Origin: an uncultured Erysipelotrichaceae bacterium
Lineage (GTDB): Bacteria; Bacillota_I; Bacilli_A; Erysipelotrichales; Erysipelotrichaceae
Length of the DNA stretch: 55,658 bases
Direction of reading: 5' to 3'
Assembly (NCBI GenBank): GCA_903789495.1
Contig: CAIFEQ010000008.1
Coordinates: 9,723-65,380, forward strand
Part shown: one piece after another, positions 38,158-46,765 of the stretch
How the letters are laid out: every line of letters starts with the position of its first letter
How positions within the stretch are numbered: the first letter of the stretch is position 1
Position numbers and translations under genes: made by a program
The notes under the pieces: generated by a model
Databases searched by the model: none
Seen by the model: the letters and a program-made list of their open reading frames with translations, nothing else
What the model was told of the DNA's origin: nothing

Positions 38158-40407
38158 ATGGAGAAGTACAAGAAGAGTTTTGATTTCCACGGCCGCACCC
38201 TCACCATCGAGAATGGCGAGATTGCCAAACAGGCCGGCGGATCCGTCCTGATCCGCTACAATGACACAGTGGTTCTGTCCGCCGCAACCGCAAGCAAGGA
38301 GCCGAAGGAAGGGGACATGTTCCCGCTGACCGTCATGTACAACGAGAAGCTGTATGCCGTCGGCAAGATCCCGGGCAGCTTTCTGCGCCGGGAAGGGAGA
38401 ATGACGGAGCATGCCACGCTGACCTCGCGGCTGATTGACCGGACCCTGCGGCCGCTGTTTGCCGAAGGTTTCCGCAATGAAGTGCAGGTCATCAGCACGC
38501 CGATGTCCATTGATCCGGACTGCAGTGCCGAGATGGCTGCCATGCTCGGTTCTTCGCTGGCCCTGTGCATATCGGATATTCCGTTCAACGGTCCGATTGC
38601 CGGGGTGATCGTGGCCAAGGTGGATGGCGAATATGTCATCAATCCGACGGTGGAGCAGAGTGAGCGGGCGACCCTGTCCCTGACGGTTGCCGGCACCAAG
38701 GATGCCATCAACATGGTGGAGGCGGGTGCCCTGGAAGTCAGTGAAGAGGAAATGGTTCAGGCCCTGCAGATCGGACATGATGCGATCAGGGAACTGTGTG
38801 CCATTGAAGAAGAAGTCATTGCCGCCTGCGCCAAGCCGAAGATGACGGTGATCCTCTATGAGATCAATCCGGACATCCGGGCCTATATCGATGCCCATGC
38901 CAGGCAGGATATCATCGACGCCGTATCCATCAAGGGCAAGCTGGAGCGCTATGGCCGCATCGATGATCTGACCGCCCAGATGCAGAAAGAAGTCGTGGAG
39001 AATCTGCCCTGGAAGGATGATGCGGCAAAGGCCAAGGCTTCGCAGGAAGCGTTCAATTACTGTGTGGAAATCGAGGCCGGCGAAGTCAGACGGCTGATCT
39101 CCGAAGAGAAGATCCGTCCGGACGGCCGGAAGCTGGATGAGCTGCGGCCGCTGAACTCGCAGGTGGACCTGCTGCCCCGGGCCCATGGCTCGGCCATGTT
39201 CACCCGCGGCGAGACCCAGGTCATGTCCATCACCACCCTGGGACCGATCGATGCCTATCAGATCATCGACGACTCGACGCCGCAGACTGAGAAACACTTC
39301 ATGCATCAGTACAATTTCCCGCCGTTCTGTGTCGGTGATGTGCGCCGCATGGGTTCGCCGGGACGCCGGGAGATCGGTCATGGCGCGCTGGGTGAAAGAG
39401 CCCTGCGGGCCGTCATGCCAAGTACCGACGAATTCCCCTATACCGTCCGGACGGTGGCAGAAGTGCTGGAATCCAACGGTTCTTCCTCGCAGGCCAGCAT
39501 CTGTGCCGGTACGATGTCGCTGATGGCGGCCGGCGTGCCGATCAAGGCTCCGGTGGCCGGTGTAGCCATGGGCCTGATCACCGTCGGGGATACCTATTCC
39601 ATCCTGACGGATATCCAGGGCATGGAAGATCACTATGGCGATATGGATTTCAAGGTAGCCGGTACCCGCAAGGGCATCACGGCACTGCAGATGGATATCA
39701 AGGTTGCCGGGATTTCCATGGACATCATGCGCGAAGCGCTGGCCCAGGCCCACAAGGGCAGAATGGAAATCCTGGACAACATGGAGGCCTGCATTGCCAG
39801 GCCCAGAGACCATGTCTCCAAATATGCGCCGAAGGTCGGCCAGATGGTCATTCCGGTGGACAAGATCCGGGATGTGATCGGAGCCGGCGGCAAGACGATC
39901 AACCAGATCATTGCGGACTGCGACAATGTCGAGATCAGCGTCGAAGAAGACGGCCATGTAGCGGTCTATCATACCGATCAGGCGATGATCGACAAGGCTC
40001 TGGCCATCATCAGGGATCTCACCCGGACAGCCAAGGTCGGGGATGTCTACGATGCCAAAGTCGTCGAGCTGCGGGACAGCTTTGCGTTCGTCAATCTGTT
40101 CACGGGTACGGATGCGCTGCTGCATATCAGTGAGATCTCCTGGAACCGCACCGAGAAGATCACCGATGCCCTGCATGTCGGCGATACGATCAGGGTCAAG
40201 GTCATTTCGGTCGACGATGCCGGCAAGGTCAAGGTCTCGGCCCGGGAATGCACCCCGAAGCCGGAAGGCTGGAAGGAACCCGAGAGAAAGCCGCGCGGCG
40301 GCAGCCGTCATTTCGACCGCCGGGACCGCGGACATGGCGAGCATAAGGATGGCGCCAACGTCGAAAAGCGGGTATTCCGCAAGAAGGATCAGGAAGAGGA
40401 AGCGTAA
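38158..40407 (+). CDS. pnp: Polynucleotide phosphorylase
   Basis: PNPase is a phosphorolytic 3'-5' exoribonuclease of RNA decay. The 749-residue protein has two RNase PH domains (the second with ETQVMSITTLGP), a helical linker, a KH domain with GAGGKTINQII (about 578-588), an S1 domain (VGDVYDAKVVELRD), and a charged His/Arg/Lys tail after about residue 700. The stop codon TAA lies in the loop of a hairpin that looks like a terminator. Confidence 0.97.
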   Translation: MEKYKKSFDFHGRTLTIENGEIAKQAGGSVLIRYNDTVVLSAATASKEPKEGDMFPLTVMYNEKLYAVGKIPGSFLRREGRMTEHATLTSRLIDRTLRPLFAEGFRNEVQVISTPMSIDPDCSAEMAAMLGSSLALCISDIPFNGPIAGVIVAKVDGEYVINPTVEQSERATLSLTVAGTKDAINMVEAGALEVSEEEMVQALQIGHDAIRELCAIEEEVIAACAKPKMTVILYEINPDIRAYIDAHARQDIIDAVSIKGKLERYGRIDDLTAQMQKEVVENLPWKDDAAKAKASQEAFNYCVEIEAGEVRRLISEEKIRPDGRKLDELRPLNSQVDLLPRAHGSAMFTRGETQVMSITTLGPIDAYQIIDDSTPQTEKHFMHQYNFPPFCVGDVRRMGSPGRREIGHGALGERALRAVMPSTDEFPYTVRTVAEVLESNGSSSQASICAGTMSLMAAGVPIKAPVAGVAMGLITVGDTYSILTDIQGMEDHYGDMDFKVAGTRKGITALQMDIKVAGISMDIMREALAQAHKGRMEILDNMEACIARPRDHVSKYAPKVGQMVIPVDKIRDVIGAGGKTINQIIADCDNVEISVEEDGHVAVYHTDQAMIDKALAIIRDLTRTAKVGDVYDAKVVELRDSFAFVNLFTGTDALLHISEISWNRTEKITDALHVGDTIRVKVISVDDAGKVKVSARECTPKPEGWKEPERKPRGGSRHFDRRDRGHGEHKDGANVEKRVFRKKDQEEEA

Positions 40408-40420
40408 GCTTCTTCTTTTT
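40393..40420 (+). terminator. Hairpin terminator overlapping the pnp stop codon
   Basis: Pairs run from C403-G408 outward to A394-T417 (numbers plus 40000), with one G-U and a GTAA tetraloop that contains the pnp TAA stop. A T run to 40420 follows. trmB starts 5 bases later with no Shine-Dalgarno, so this is a termination or attenuation point between pnp and trmB. Confidence 0.7.
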
Positions 40421-40424
40421 GCCG

Positions 40425-41093
40425 ATGCGGATGCGTAAGAAGAAATGGGCGGATCCCTACCTGACCGCTCACCCGGAATATGCGCTGCCCGAGCCGGAAC
40501 AGTACCGGGGAAACTGGCGGACGCTGATTCCCGGCCGAAAGCTGCACCTGGAACTGGGCATGGGCAAGGGGGATTATCTGAATGCCATGGCCGCCATGTA
40601 CCCGGAAGACTGCTGGATCGGGGTGGAAAAGGACCACAGCGCCGCGGCGGTGGCCTGCCGCAAGGCCCTGGAAGCAGAACATCCTGATCTGCACAACAAG
40701 CGGGTGATCGTCGGCAATGCCGATCAGGTCGTCAGCTGGTTTGCCCCGGGCGAAGTGGATGTGATTCATCTCAACTTCTCCGATCCCTGGCCCAAGACCC
40801 ATACCCACAAGCGCCGGCTTTCCTCGGAACGGTTCCTGGAACTCTACAGACAGATCCTGGCAAAAGACGGGCAGATCCGTCTGAAGACCGACAACAAGGA
40901 TCTGTTCGAGGATTCCGTCCTGTCCCTGCTGCATAATGGGTTTACGCTGAGCGAGATCTCCGTCGATTACCGCCGGCAGGAACATCCGGAAGATGCCATC
41001 ACGGAATATGAATCGCGTTTCCTGGCAGCGGGGCAGCCGATCTATCAGCTGGCGGCTGTCTTATGCAGGCCCGGAAACGATATGCTAGAATAA
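40425..41093 (+). CDS. trmB: tRNA m7G46 methyltransferase TrmB
   Basis: TrmB is a SAM-dependent enzyme that makes m7G at position 46 of tRNA. The 222-residue protein starts RMRKKKWADPY, like the family's RxRxxPWA, and has LELGMGKGDYL (SAM loop), GVEKDHSAAAVAC, and NFSDPWPKTHTHKRRL (catalytic region). I chose ATG 40425 because the conserved start falls there; TTG 40419 and ATG 40431 are alternatives. It lies just past the pnp terminator and lacks a Shine-Dalgarno, so how it is translated is unclear. Confidence 0.93.
   Translation: MRMRKKKWADPYLTAHPEYALPEPEQYRGNWRTLIPGRKLHLELGMGKGDYLNAMAAMYPEDCWIGVEKDHSAAAVACRKALEAEHPDLHNKRVIVGNADQVVSWFAPGEVDVIHLNFSDPWPKTHTHKRRLSSERFLELYRQILAKDGQIRLKTDNKDLFEDSVLSLLHNGFTLSEISVDYRRQEHPEDAITEYESRFLAAGQPIYQLAAVLCRPGNDMLE
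41083..41091 (+). promoter_or_regulatory. Extended -10 promoter of the 41.1-kb lipoprotein gene, leaderless
   Basis: TGC-TAGAAT (TAGAAT 41086-41091) overlaps the trmB stop codon (41091-41093). Eight bases separate it from the ATG at 41100, so the mRNA would have a leader of 0-2 bases. No Shine-Dalgarno lies between them. Confidence 0.6.
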
Positions 41094-41099
41094 AAATCA

Positions 41100-41909
41100 A
41101 TGAGAAAAGAGGCTGTGAAAATCATTTTGAGTCTGGGCCTGCTGGCCGCTCTGAGCGGCTGTGACGCAGCGGTCAACCTGAATGCCGAAGCCGAGACACA
41201 GATTGATGCGGTGCTGGAGCAGACGATTTCCAGTGCCAACCATCACAGCCTTTATTATTCCTATTACCTGGAACCCTGCGTGGGCAGGCTGACCTCCGAA
41301 CGAACAGGAGATGTCTTTGACTACGAAGGGGATCAGTTTCTGATGAACCTCAATATCTCTGCCATCATCGACGAGCGCTACTATACCGAGCAGACCGGCA
41401 GTACTGACATCGACGGCCTGACCGTGCTCTATGAACGGCAGGGACAGTACAGCGACCGTCTGGCCAAGGCCCATGAATATACCGCCCGCATCTATACCGC
41501 TTCCGGCAGTGAGCTGCTGGTCAGCCTGAATACGGATGAGATGCAGTTCTACGGCTTCTGCCCGAAGGCCAAGGCCGCAGAGATGCTGGCCGAGATGCTC
41601 AAGATTGCCCGCAGTGTCGAAGTCGACACGGATACCGTTCTGGCTGACTACTCCAACCGGACCACGATTTCCAATACCCGCAAGCAGGTGGAACTCTTCC
41701 AGTACTACGCCCCGGAAAGCGGTGTCATCGAAGAACTTTTCTCCAGCAACTACATCATCAGCCAGGAGGATGGCAGCACCTCTTCGGATACCGAGAACTA
41801 CGCCACCGATAACTACGGTCTGCCGGCAACGGAAGATCCCGCGGTTACCGAAACGGCCACACCCGAGGCAGCATCCGAAACGGACAGCACCGCAGATCCG
41901 GCTTCCTGA
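41100..41909 (+). CDS. Putative lipoprotein of unknown function
   Basis: This 269-residue protein has a lipoprotein signal peptide ending in the lipobox LSGC (Cys about 21), so it should be anchored to the outer face of the membrane. The body has a SANHHSLYYSYYLEP segment and a mixed alpha/beta pattern, followed by a disordered Thr/Ala/Glu/Pro-rich tail of about 50 residues. I do not recognise the family. The Tyr/Ser-rich start of the mature part resembles that of the lipoprotein at 48.4 kb (SSSVYYSVSTEM), so they may be distant relatives. Its promoter leaves essentially no 5' leader. Confidence 0.8.
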   Translation: MRKEAVKIILSLGLLAALSGCDAAVNLNAEAETQIDAVLEQTISSANHHSLYYSYYLEPCVGRLTSERTGDVFDYEGDQFLMNLNISAIIDERYYTEQTGSTDIDGLTVLYERQGQYSDRLAKAHEYTARIYTASGSELLVSLNTDEMQFYGFCPKAKAAEMLAEMLKIARSVEVDTDTVLADYSNRTTISNTRKQVELFQYYAPESGVIEELFSSNYIISQEDGSTSSDTENYATDNYGLPATEDPAVTETATPEAASETDSTADPAS

Positions 41910-41923
41910 AGCCGCCGTCTGTC

Positions 41924-41952
41924 TTAACAAGGGTCAGAAAATCAGATAAAAT
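41924..41952 (+). promoter_or_regulatory. Sigma-A promoter of the 42-kb gene and murC
   Basis: TTAACA (41924-41929), a 17-base spacer and TAAAAT (41947-41952), about 45 bases before the next start codon, which has AGGAAAGGA upstream. Confidence 0.7.
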
Positions 41953-42000
41953 ACTATAGATAGCGAATCCATACGTTAACCAGGAAAGGATGTCATTGAT

Positions 42001-42945
42001 ATGCTGAAGAAATTACAGAACCTCTTATTCGAAGACGAAGAAACAGACGAGGAAGAGGAGCAGGAAGAAGAAGTTCAGGCCGAACCTGTTCATACAGAAA
42101 AGAAAGCAGTCAAAACCGAGAAGAAGAAAGAAGCCCCTGCCTTTGAGCAGGAGCCCCGCCGCAAGGACACCGGCATGCAGCGGATTGACGTGACGCAGTC
42201 CGTCGAGGTACCCAAGACGGCCAAGACCGACAATGCGCATTTTGACAGCGTCTTCAAGCAGGAACCGGCCAAGACGCAGACCGCGTCGGCCGCACCTGCC
42301 GTATCTGAAACCAGGAAGACGCTGGGCCTGAATGTCGATGAAGTCGTCGGCCCGGCGGCAGCGGCGCAGGAAACGCCTGCCGCGGCCAAGAAGACGGCCA
42401 GGAGCACGACCGCCGGCACGAACAGCAAGAAGAATGCATCCGGGTATACCTTTACGTCGATTATCTCGCCTTATTTCGGAATCAATCCGAAGGACATGAA
42501 TGCGGTCGACAAGAAAGCCAAGACGCACACCAGCAGCAAGAATGAGGACACCGGCACCAAGATCATCTCGCCGTTCTTCGGCACGGCCGGCATGAGCAGT
42601 TCGATCAAGACGGTTGACAAGAACAAGAGCGAAGAGACCCGGAAGGCCGCAGCGGAAGAGCCGCGGATTCCCGAATTCAATGCGACGGCCGTCAAGGCGG
42701 CCAGTGCTGCCGCAGCCAAGTCGGCTGCCAAGAGTGCACCGGCAGAAGAGCGCGGCGTACCGGAGTTCTCGCTGGATGATATCCTGACCGCCCGCGATCA
42801 GGAAAGCGTCAGCGAGGAGAAGGAAGAAACCGCCCGGATCCCGACGCTGTTCGACGATTTCGAAGAACAGCCGTCGGATGAGATTGATACCACAACCGTA
42901 ATCGACAAGACCAAGTATCAGTCCCGCAGCAAGGAAGACATGTAA
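42001..42945 (+). CDS. Acidic, mostly disordered protein upstream of murC; amphipathic N-terminal helix
   Basis: This 314-residue protein belongs to no family I recognise. The first 11 residues, MLKKLQNLLFE, form an amphipathic helix followed by a Glu/Asp block (about 11-26). This layout resembles the membrane-targeting start of SepF, but no SepF core domain follows. The rest is Ala/Lys/Thr/Glu-rich and probably disordered, with two short repeated motifs: IISPYFG and IISPFFG (about 157 and 190), and IPEF and VPEF (about 222 and 255). It ends 2 bases before murC, where Bacillus has the DNA translocase gene sftA. A scaffold or adaptor for wall synthesis or division is inference. Confidence 0.75.
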   Translation: MLKKLQNLLFEDEETDEEEEQEEEVQAEPVHTEKKAVKTEKKKEAPAFEQEPRRKDTGMQRIDVTQSVEVPKTAKTDNAHFDSVFKQEPAKTQTASAAPAVSETRKTLGLNVDEVVGPAAAAQETPAAAKKTARSTTAGTNSKKNASGYTFTSIISPYFGINPKDMNAVDKKAKTHTSSKNEDTGTKIISPFFGTAGMSSSIKTVDKNKSEETRKAAAEEPRIPEFNATAVKAASAAAAKSAAKSAPAEERGVPEFSLDDILTARDQESVSEEKEETARIPTLFDDFEEQPSDEIDTTTVIDKTKYQSRSKEDM

Positions 42946-42947
42946 GC

Positions 42948-44258
42948 ATGGAGTACTATTTTATCGGTATCAAAGGCACCGGCATGGCCAGCCTTGCCTG
43001 CATGCTGTATGATCTTGGCTATCAGGTTTCCGGTTCCGATCTGGAAAAGCATTTCTTCACGGAAGAAGAACTGCGCAAGCGCAACATTGAAATCAAGCCG
43101 TTTGATCCCGCCAACATCCATGACAACATGAATGTCATCATCGGGAATGCTTTTCTTGATGACTTTCCGGAGGTTCAGGCTGCCCATAACAATCCGACCT
43201 GTGTGTGCAGGCGTTATCAGTATTTTGTCGGGGATTTCCTGAAGGATTATCATCTGGTCTGTGCCGCCGGCAGTCATGGCAAGTCCACCACGACCGGCAT
43301 GCTTGCAAAGATGCTGCAGGGGATCGGAGAAACCGGCTGGCTGATCGGCGACGGCGAAGGACATATCACAAAGGATACGCAGTACTTTGCCCTGGAAGCT
43401 GATGAGTTCCGCCGTCATTTCCTGGCCTATCATCCCGAATATGCCATCATCACCAATGTCGATATCGATCATGTTGACTATTTCAAGGACAAGGCGGATT
43501 ACCGCAGTGCCTATGAACAGTTCTCCGACAATGTCACCAAGGGCATTGTCATCTATGGGGAAGATCCGGAAGCCCGGCTGTGTCAACTGAATCCGGCTGT
43601 GCCGCATTACTGGTATGGCGTGAAGGATGATGACGACATCCAGGCGGTCAACTGTGTCGAGACCAATGAATACATGGAATATGATGTCCTGTTCCAGAAG
43701 AAGATGTTCGGTCATTTCCGCTTCACTCTGGTCGGTCATCATCTGCTGCTGAACTCCCTGGCCACGATCGGCGTCGGCATTCTGCTGGGCATGAAGCCGG
43801 AGACCATTCAGGAACATCTGGGTGAATTCACCGGTGTCAAGCGCCGCTTTGAAATCGAATATGACGGCGACAATATCTATGTTTCGGACTACGCGCATCA
43901 TCCGACTGAGGTCGGCGTCACGCTGGATGCCGCCCGCAAGAGATGGCCGGACCGCAAGATCGTCTGTGTCTTCAAGCCGCACCGGGCTTCCCGGGTGAAA
44001 TACTTTGCGGATGACTTTGCCGAGAAACTGCGCAAGGCAGACAAAATCTATCTCTGTGATTTCACCAGCATCGATGACAAGCAGGACGGCACAAACATCG
44101 ATATCACCTATCTGCAGAAGCGGATTCCGGAATCGGTTGTCCTGACGGAAGATGAGAAGGGCGCGGCCCTGCTGGCCAAGGAAAAACCGGCCGTCTTCAT
44201 GTTCCTGTCATCCAAGGATATCTACTGGCTGGCAGACCTGGTCAAGAAAGCTAAGTAA
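42948..44258 (+). CDS. murC: UDP-N-acetylmuramate--L-alanine ligase MurC
   Basis: MurC is the cytosolic Mur ligase that adds the first stem-peptide residue, L-Ala, to UDP-MurNAc. The 436-residue protein has the N-terminal IGIKGTGMASLA (about 6-17), the P-loop GSHGKSTTTGML (about 108-119), ALEADEFRRHF, TNVDIDHVDYF, and the C-terminal DYAHHPTEV. The gene is followed by DUF948-like and YtxH-like genes and a LacI-family regulator, the order murC-ytxG-ytxH-ccpA of Bacillus. Confidence 0.95.
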   Translation: MEYYFIGIKGTGMASLACMLYDLGYQVSGSDLEKHFFTEEELRKRNIEIKPFDPANIHDNMNVIIGNAFLDDFPEVQAAHNNPTCVCRRYQYFVGDFLKDYHLVCAAGSHGKSTTTGMLAKMLQGIGETGWLIGDGEGHITKDTQYFALEADEFRRHFLAYHPEYAIITNVDIDHVDYFKDKADYRSAYEQFSDNVTKGIVIYGEDPEARLCQLNPAVPHYWYGVKDDDDIQAVNCVETNEYMEYDVLFQKKMFGHFRFTLVGHHLLLNSLATIGVGILLGMKPETIQEHLGEFTGVKRRFEIEYDGDNIYVSDYAHHPTEVGVTLDAARKRWPDRKIVCVFKPHRASRVKYFADDFAEKLRKADKIYLCDFTSIDDKQDGTNIDITYLQKRIPESVVLTEDEKGAALLAKEKPAVFMFLSSKDIYWLADLVKKAK

Positions 44259-44267
44259 ACGTTTGCA
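44254..44267 (+). promoter_or_regulatory. cre-like LacI-family operator
   Basis: AGTAAACGTTTGCA is a near-palindrome centred on CG that matches the CcpA cre pattern at most positions. It spans the murC stop codon and ends 6 bases before the -35 of the operon that contains the LacI-family gene. Autoregulation is an inference. Confidence 0.45.
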
Positions 44268-44273
44268 GAATTC

Positions 44274-44302
44274 TTGAAAAAAAGTTTCATTCGGGATATA
44301 AT
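44274..44302 (+). promoter_or_regulatory. Sigma-A promoter of the DUF948-YtxH-lacI operon
   Basis: TTGAAA (44274-44279), a 17-base spacer and TATAAT (44297-44302). One of the best matches to consensus in the window. Confidence 0.9.
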
Positions 44303-44326
44303 AGCACCGTTGAAAGGGGTTTTCAG

Positions 44327-44785
44327 ATGGGTGCTATGGCAGAAATCAAAACCATTTCAGAGCAGCTGTTACCATTGCTTGGAGCAATTGCTCTGATTTT
44401 TCTGTGCGTTCTTCTGAAGAAGCTGTGGAAAACCATCGACAGTGCGACCGCGGCCGTGGAACGGCTTTCGCCGACCATGAACAAGGTCGATACGACACTG
44501 GATAAGGTGCAGGCACCGCTCGATACGGCGGTCAAGGTCAGCAAAACGATGGATGCCATGTCGGAAAAGACGACAGCAGTCGTGAACAAGGGTCTGGATT
44601 TCGTCAGCGACAACATGGATGACATGAAAGACTATTTTCAGAGCCGCATGAAAGTCAAAGACAGAGACGGAGGTACGGTGGACACCTATGCCGACGCCGA
44701 AGCAGACCAGGAGCCGGCTGAGCAGACCGGCAGCGCAGCGGATGCGCAGGATACAGAACAAGAAGGAGACCTAAGTCATGAGTGA
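44327..44785 (+). CDS. DUF948-like membrane protein (YtxG-type)
   Basis: This 152-residue protein has one N-terminal transmembrane helix (about 14-30, LLPLLGAIALIFLCVLL) followed by a helical region with regular hydrophobic spacing, as in DUF948 proteins, and an acidic Glu/Ala/Asp tail. Position between murC and a YtxH-like gene matches Bacillus ytxG. Function is unknown; a general-stress or envelope role is likely by analogy. AAAGGGG lies upstream. The end overlaps the next gene by 8 bases. Confidence 0.75.
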   Translation: MGAMAEIKTISEQLLPLLGAIALIFLCVLLKKLWKTIDSATAAVERLSPTMNKVDTTLDKVQAPLDTAVKVSKTMDAMSEKTTAVVNKGLDFVSDNMDDMKDYFQSRMKVKDRDGGTVDTYADAEADQEPAEQTGSAADAQDTEQEGDLSHE

Positions 44786-45704
44786 AGAAGAAAAGAAGGA
44801 TGTCATGAACACAGGCAGCGACACCGAGAACAAGGAAATGCAGGATGCCATGCCGGATTTCAAGGACGACGAAGAACCGATCGATACGATTGAAAAGACG
44901 GTAGAAGAACTGCGCGGCCGCTATGGCAGTGCGGCACCGGAAGGAACGGCACCGACTGAGGAACCGGCGGAGACTGCCGGGACCGACGAAAATGCTGCCG
45001 CACCGGCCGCAACGGAACAGCCGGCTGCGGAAGAGCATCCGATGGCTGACATCAAGGCCGACGAAGGTGAAGAGGTCGAAGATGTCAGACTGAACATTCC
45101 CGATTTCAAGCCGACGGAAAAGGAAGAAAGCAGGCCGGCAGACAAAGCCATGGATGCTGCGCTGGACAGCCTGAAGGAAGGGGCCGGGAAGACCGTGGAT
45201 ACGATCCGCAAGGGTGTTTCGGAGACCTTCAGTCAGGAAAACGTCGACAAGACGCTGGACTTCCTGAAGAAGAATGCCGTCAAGGCTGTCGGCAGCATTC
45301 AGACGACCTATGACAGCATCAGGAACAGCGATGTCGTGCAGGAGAACGTCAGCAAGGCACAGGATGCGGCCCGGGATCTGGGCGATCAGGCCAAGCGTTC
45401 CCTCAATGCGGCCGGCGATGCCATCAAGGACGCCTCCAGCAGTGCCGCCAAAAACTTCTCGGAGAAGGTCCCGTATGCGGATGATCTCAAGAATGGCATG
45501 GACAAGGCCTCGGATGCCGTGACCAAGGCCGGTGAGACCATCGTCAACGGCGCTAAAACTGCCGGCAGGGCCGTCAATGATTACTTTGAAAAGCCGGAAG
45601 TCAAGGAGAATCTGAACAAGGCACAGGACGCGGTCAAGAATGCCGCGAACAAGACAGCTGAAGCTGTCAGCAAGGTCATCGACTCCATCAGCAAAAAGAA
45701 CTGA
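44778..45704 (+). CDS. YtxH/LEA-like amphipathic repeat protein with acidic N-terminus
   Basis: This 308-residue protein has an acidic, Ala/Glu/Pro-rich N-terminal half (about 1-130). Its C-terminal half (about 130-305) consists of amphipathic helical repeats with recurring KAQDA, AAGDAIKDA and KAQDAVKNAA segments, like YtxH, apolipoprotein or LEA proteins. There is no signal peptide or transmembrane segment. The N-terminal part contains MPDF and IPDF motifs resembling IPEF and VPEF in the protein before murC. It occupies the ytxH position but is much longer than YtxH. AAGGAG precedes the ATG. Confidence 0.75.
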   Translation: MSEEEKKDVMNTGSDTENKEMQDAMPDFKDDEEPIDTIEKTVEELRGRYGSAAPEGTAPTEEPAETAGTDENAAAPAATEQPAAEEHPMADIKADEGEEVEDVRLNIPDFKPTEKEESRPADKAMDAALDSLKEGAGKTVDTIRKGVSETFSQENVDKTLDFLKKNAVKAVGSIQTTYDSIRNSDVVQENVSKAQDAARDLGDQAKRSLNAAGDAIKDASSSAAKNFSEKVPYADDLKNGMDKASDAVTKAGETIVNGAKTAGRAVNDYFEKPEVKENLNKAQDAVKNAANKTAEAVSKVIDSISKKN

Positions 45705-45736
45705 CCGACATTTCAGACCGGAGGGGACCAGAAACC

Positions 45737-46729
45737 ATGAAACGTGTCACAATCTATGATGTTGCCAAGGAAGCCGATGTGTCCCTGGCAACGGTATCCC
45801 GCGTCATCAACGGCAGCAATGTGGTGAAGGCCGCGACCCGTGAAAAGGTCGAAGCGGCGATTGACAAGCTGGGCTACAAGCCCAATGCCATTGCCCAGGG
45901 TCTGGCGCTGCAGAAGACCACAACCATCGGTCTGGTCGTGCCGGAGACGAGCTTTACCTATACCGGACAGATCATCAACGGTCTGCTGGATGTGGCAAAG
46001 ATCTACAACTACAACATCATGCTGCATACCGTCACGGCCGGGATCACGGATGTCAATGAGATCATTGAGTCCATCATCAAGTCCCGGGTCGATGGGGTCA
46101 TCATCTATAACAACAAACTGCAGAACGCGCAGCTGGAAGAACTGTCCAAGTACAATATCCCGATCGTGATCATCGGGAACAAGGTCAAGGCGGAAAATGT
46201 CTGCTGTGTCTATGTGGATATTGAAAAGGCCATCTATGAGCTCTGCCTGAAGTACCTGGAAGAAAACAAGAAGAAGATCGGGATTCTCGAAGACCGCAAG
46301 AACGAGAGTGTCAGTGCCAAGATGGTGGCCGGCGCCCGCAAGGCCTTTGAGAAGAAGGGGCTCAAGTTCGACGGCTATATCGAAATCCCGGCCGATGCCC
46401 GGACGACCTACAGTTTCCTGAGCACCTGGCTGGCCGATCACCGCTATGATCTGCTTGTCGGAAACCGGGATTCCCAGGCCATGGCCGCCGTCAATGCCGG
46501 CCGGGAGAACGGGCTGAAGATTCCGGAGGACATGGAAGTGGTCTGCGTCATCGATACCAAATACAACTCGATGATGCGGCCGGCCATCTCCAGTTTCTCG
46601 ATCCCGTCCTATGATCTGGGCGCGGTGGCGATGCGGATCATGACCAAGATGCTGCAGAATTCGCAGGATCTGGAGAAGATCATCGAACTGAGCTATCTGT
46701 TTACGCCCCGGCAGTCGACCCAGAACTGA
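45737..46729 (+). CDS. ccpA: LacI-family transcriptional regulator, CcpA position
   Basis: This 330-residue regulator has an N-terminal LacI helix-turn-helix (TIYDVAKEADVSLATVSRVI at about 5-24, hinge GYKPNAIAQGL) and a periplasmic-binding-like effector domain (IGLVVPETSF; DGVIIYNN; MRPAISSFSIPSYDLG). Gene order (murC-ytxG-ytxH-this-tyrS) matches Bacillus ccpA, the carbon catabolite regulator. Whether it binds HPr-Ser-P cannot be read from the sequence, so the symbol is provisional. CGGAGGGG is upstream. cre-like sites lie before its operon and just after the gene. Confidence 0.8.
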   Translation: MKRVTIYDVAKEADVSLATVSRVINGSNVVKAATREKVEAAIDKLGYKPNAIAQGLALQKTTTIGLVVPETSFTYTGQIINGLLDVAKIYNYNIMLHTVTAGITDVNEIIESIIKSRVDGVIIYNNKLQNAQLEELSKYNIPIVIIGNKVKAENVCCVYVDIEKAIYELCLKYLEENKKKIGILEDRKNESVSAKMVAGARKAFEKKGLKFDGYIEIPADARTTYSFLSTWLADHRYDLLVGNRDSQAMAAVNAGRENGLKIPEDMEVVCVIDTKYNSMMRPAISSFSIPSYDLGAVAMRIMTKMLQNSQDLEKIIELSYLFTPRQSTQN

Positions 46730-46759
46730 TTGACTTTCGGGAACAGAAAAAGTTAAGAT
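46730..46759 (+). promoter_or_regulatory. Sigma-A promoter of the tyrS T-box transcript
   Basis: TTGACT (46730-46735), an 18-base spacer and TAAGAT (46754-46759), beginning directly after the LacI-family stop codon. A cre-like element, TTGCAAGCGTTGAAC (46762-46776), covers the expected transcription start near 46766. Confidence 0.75.
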
Positions 46760-46765
46760 AGTTGC

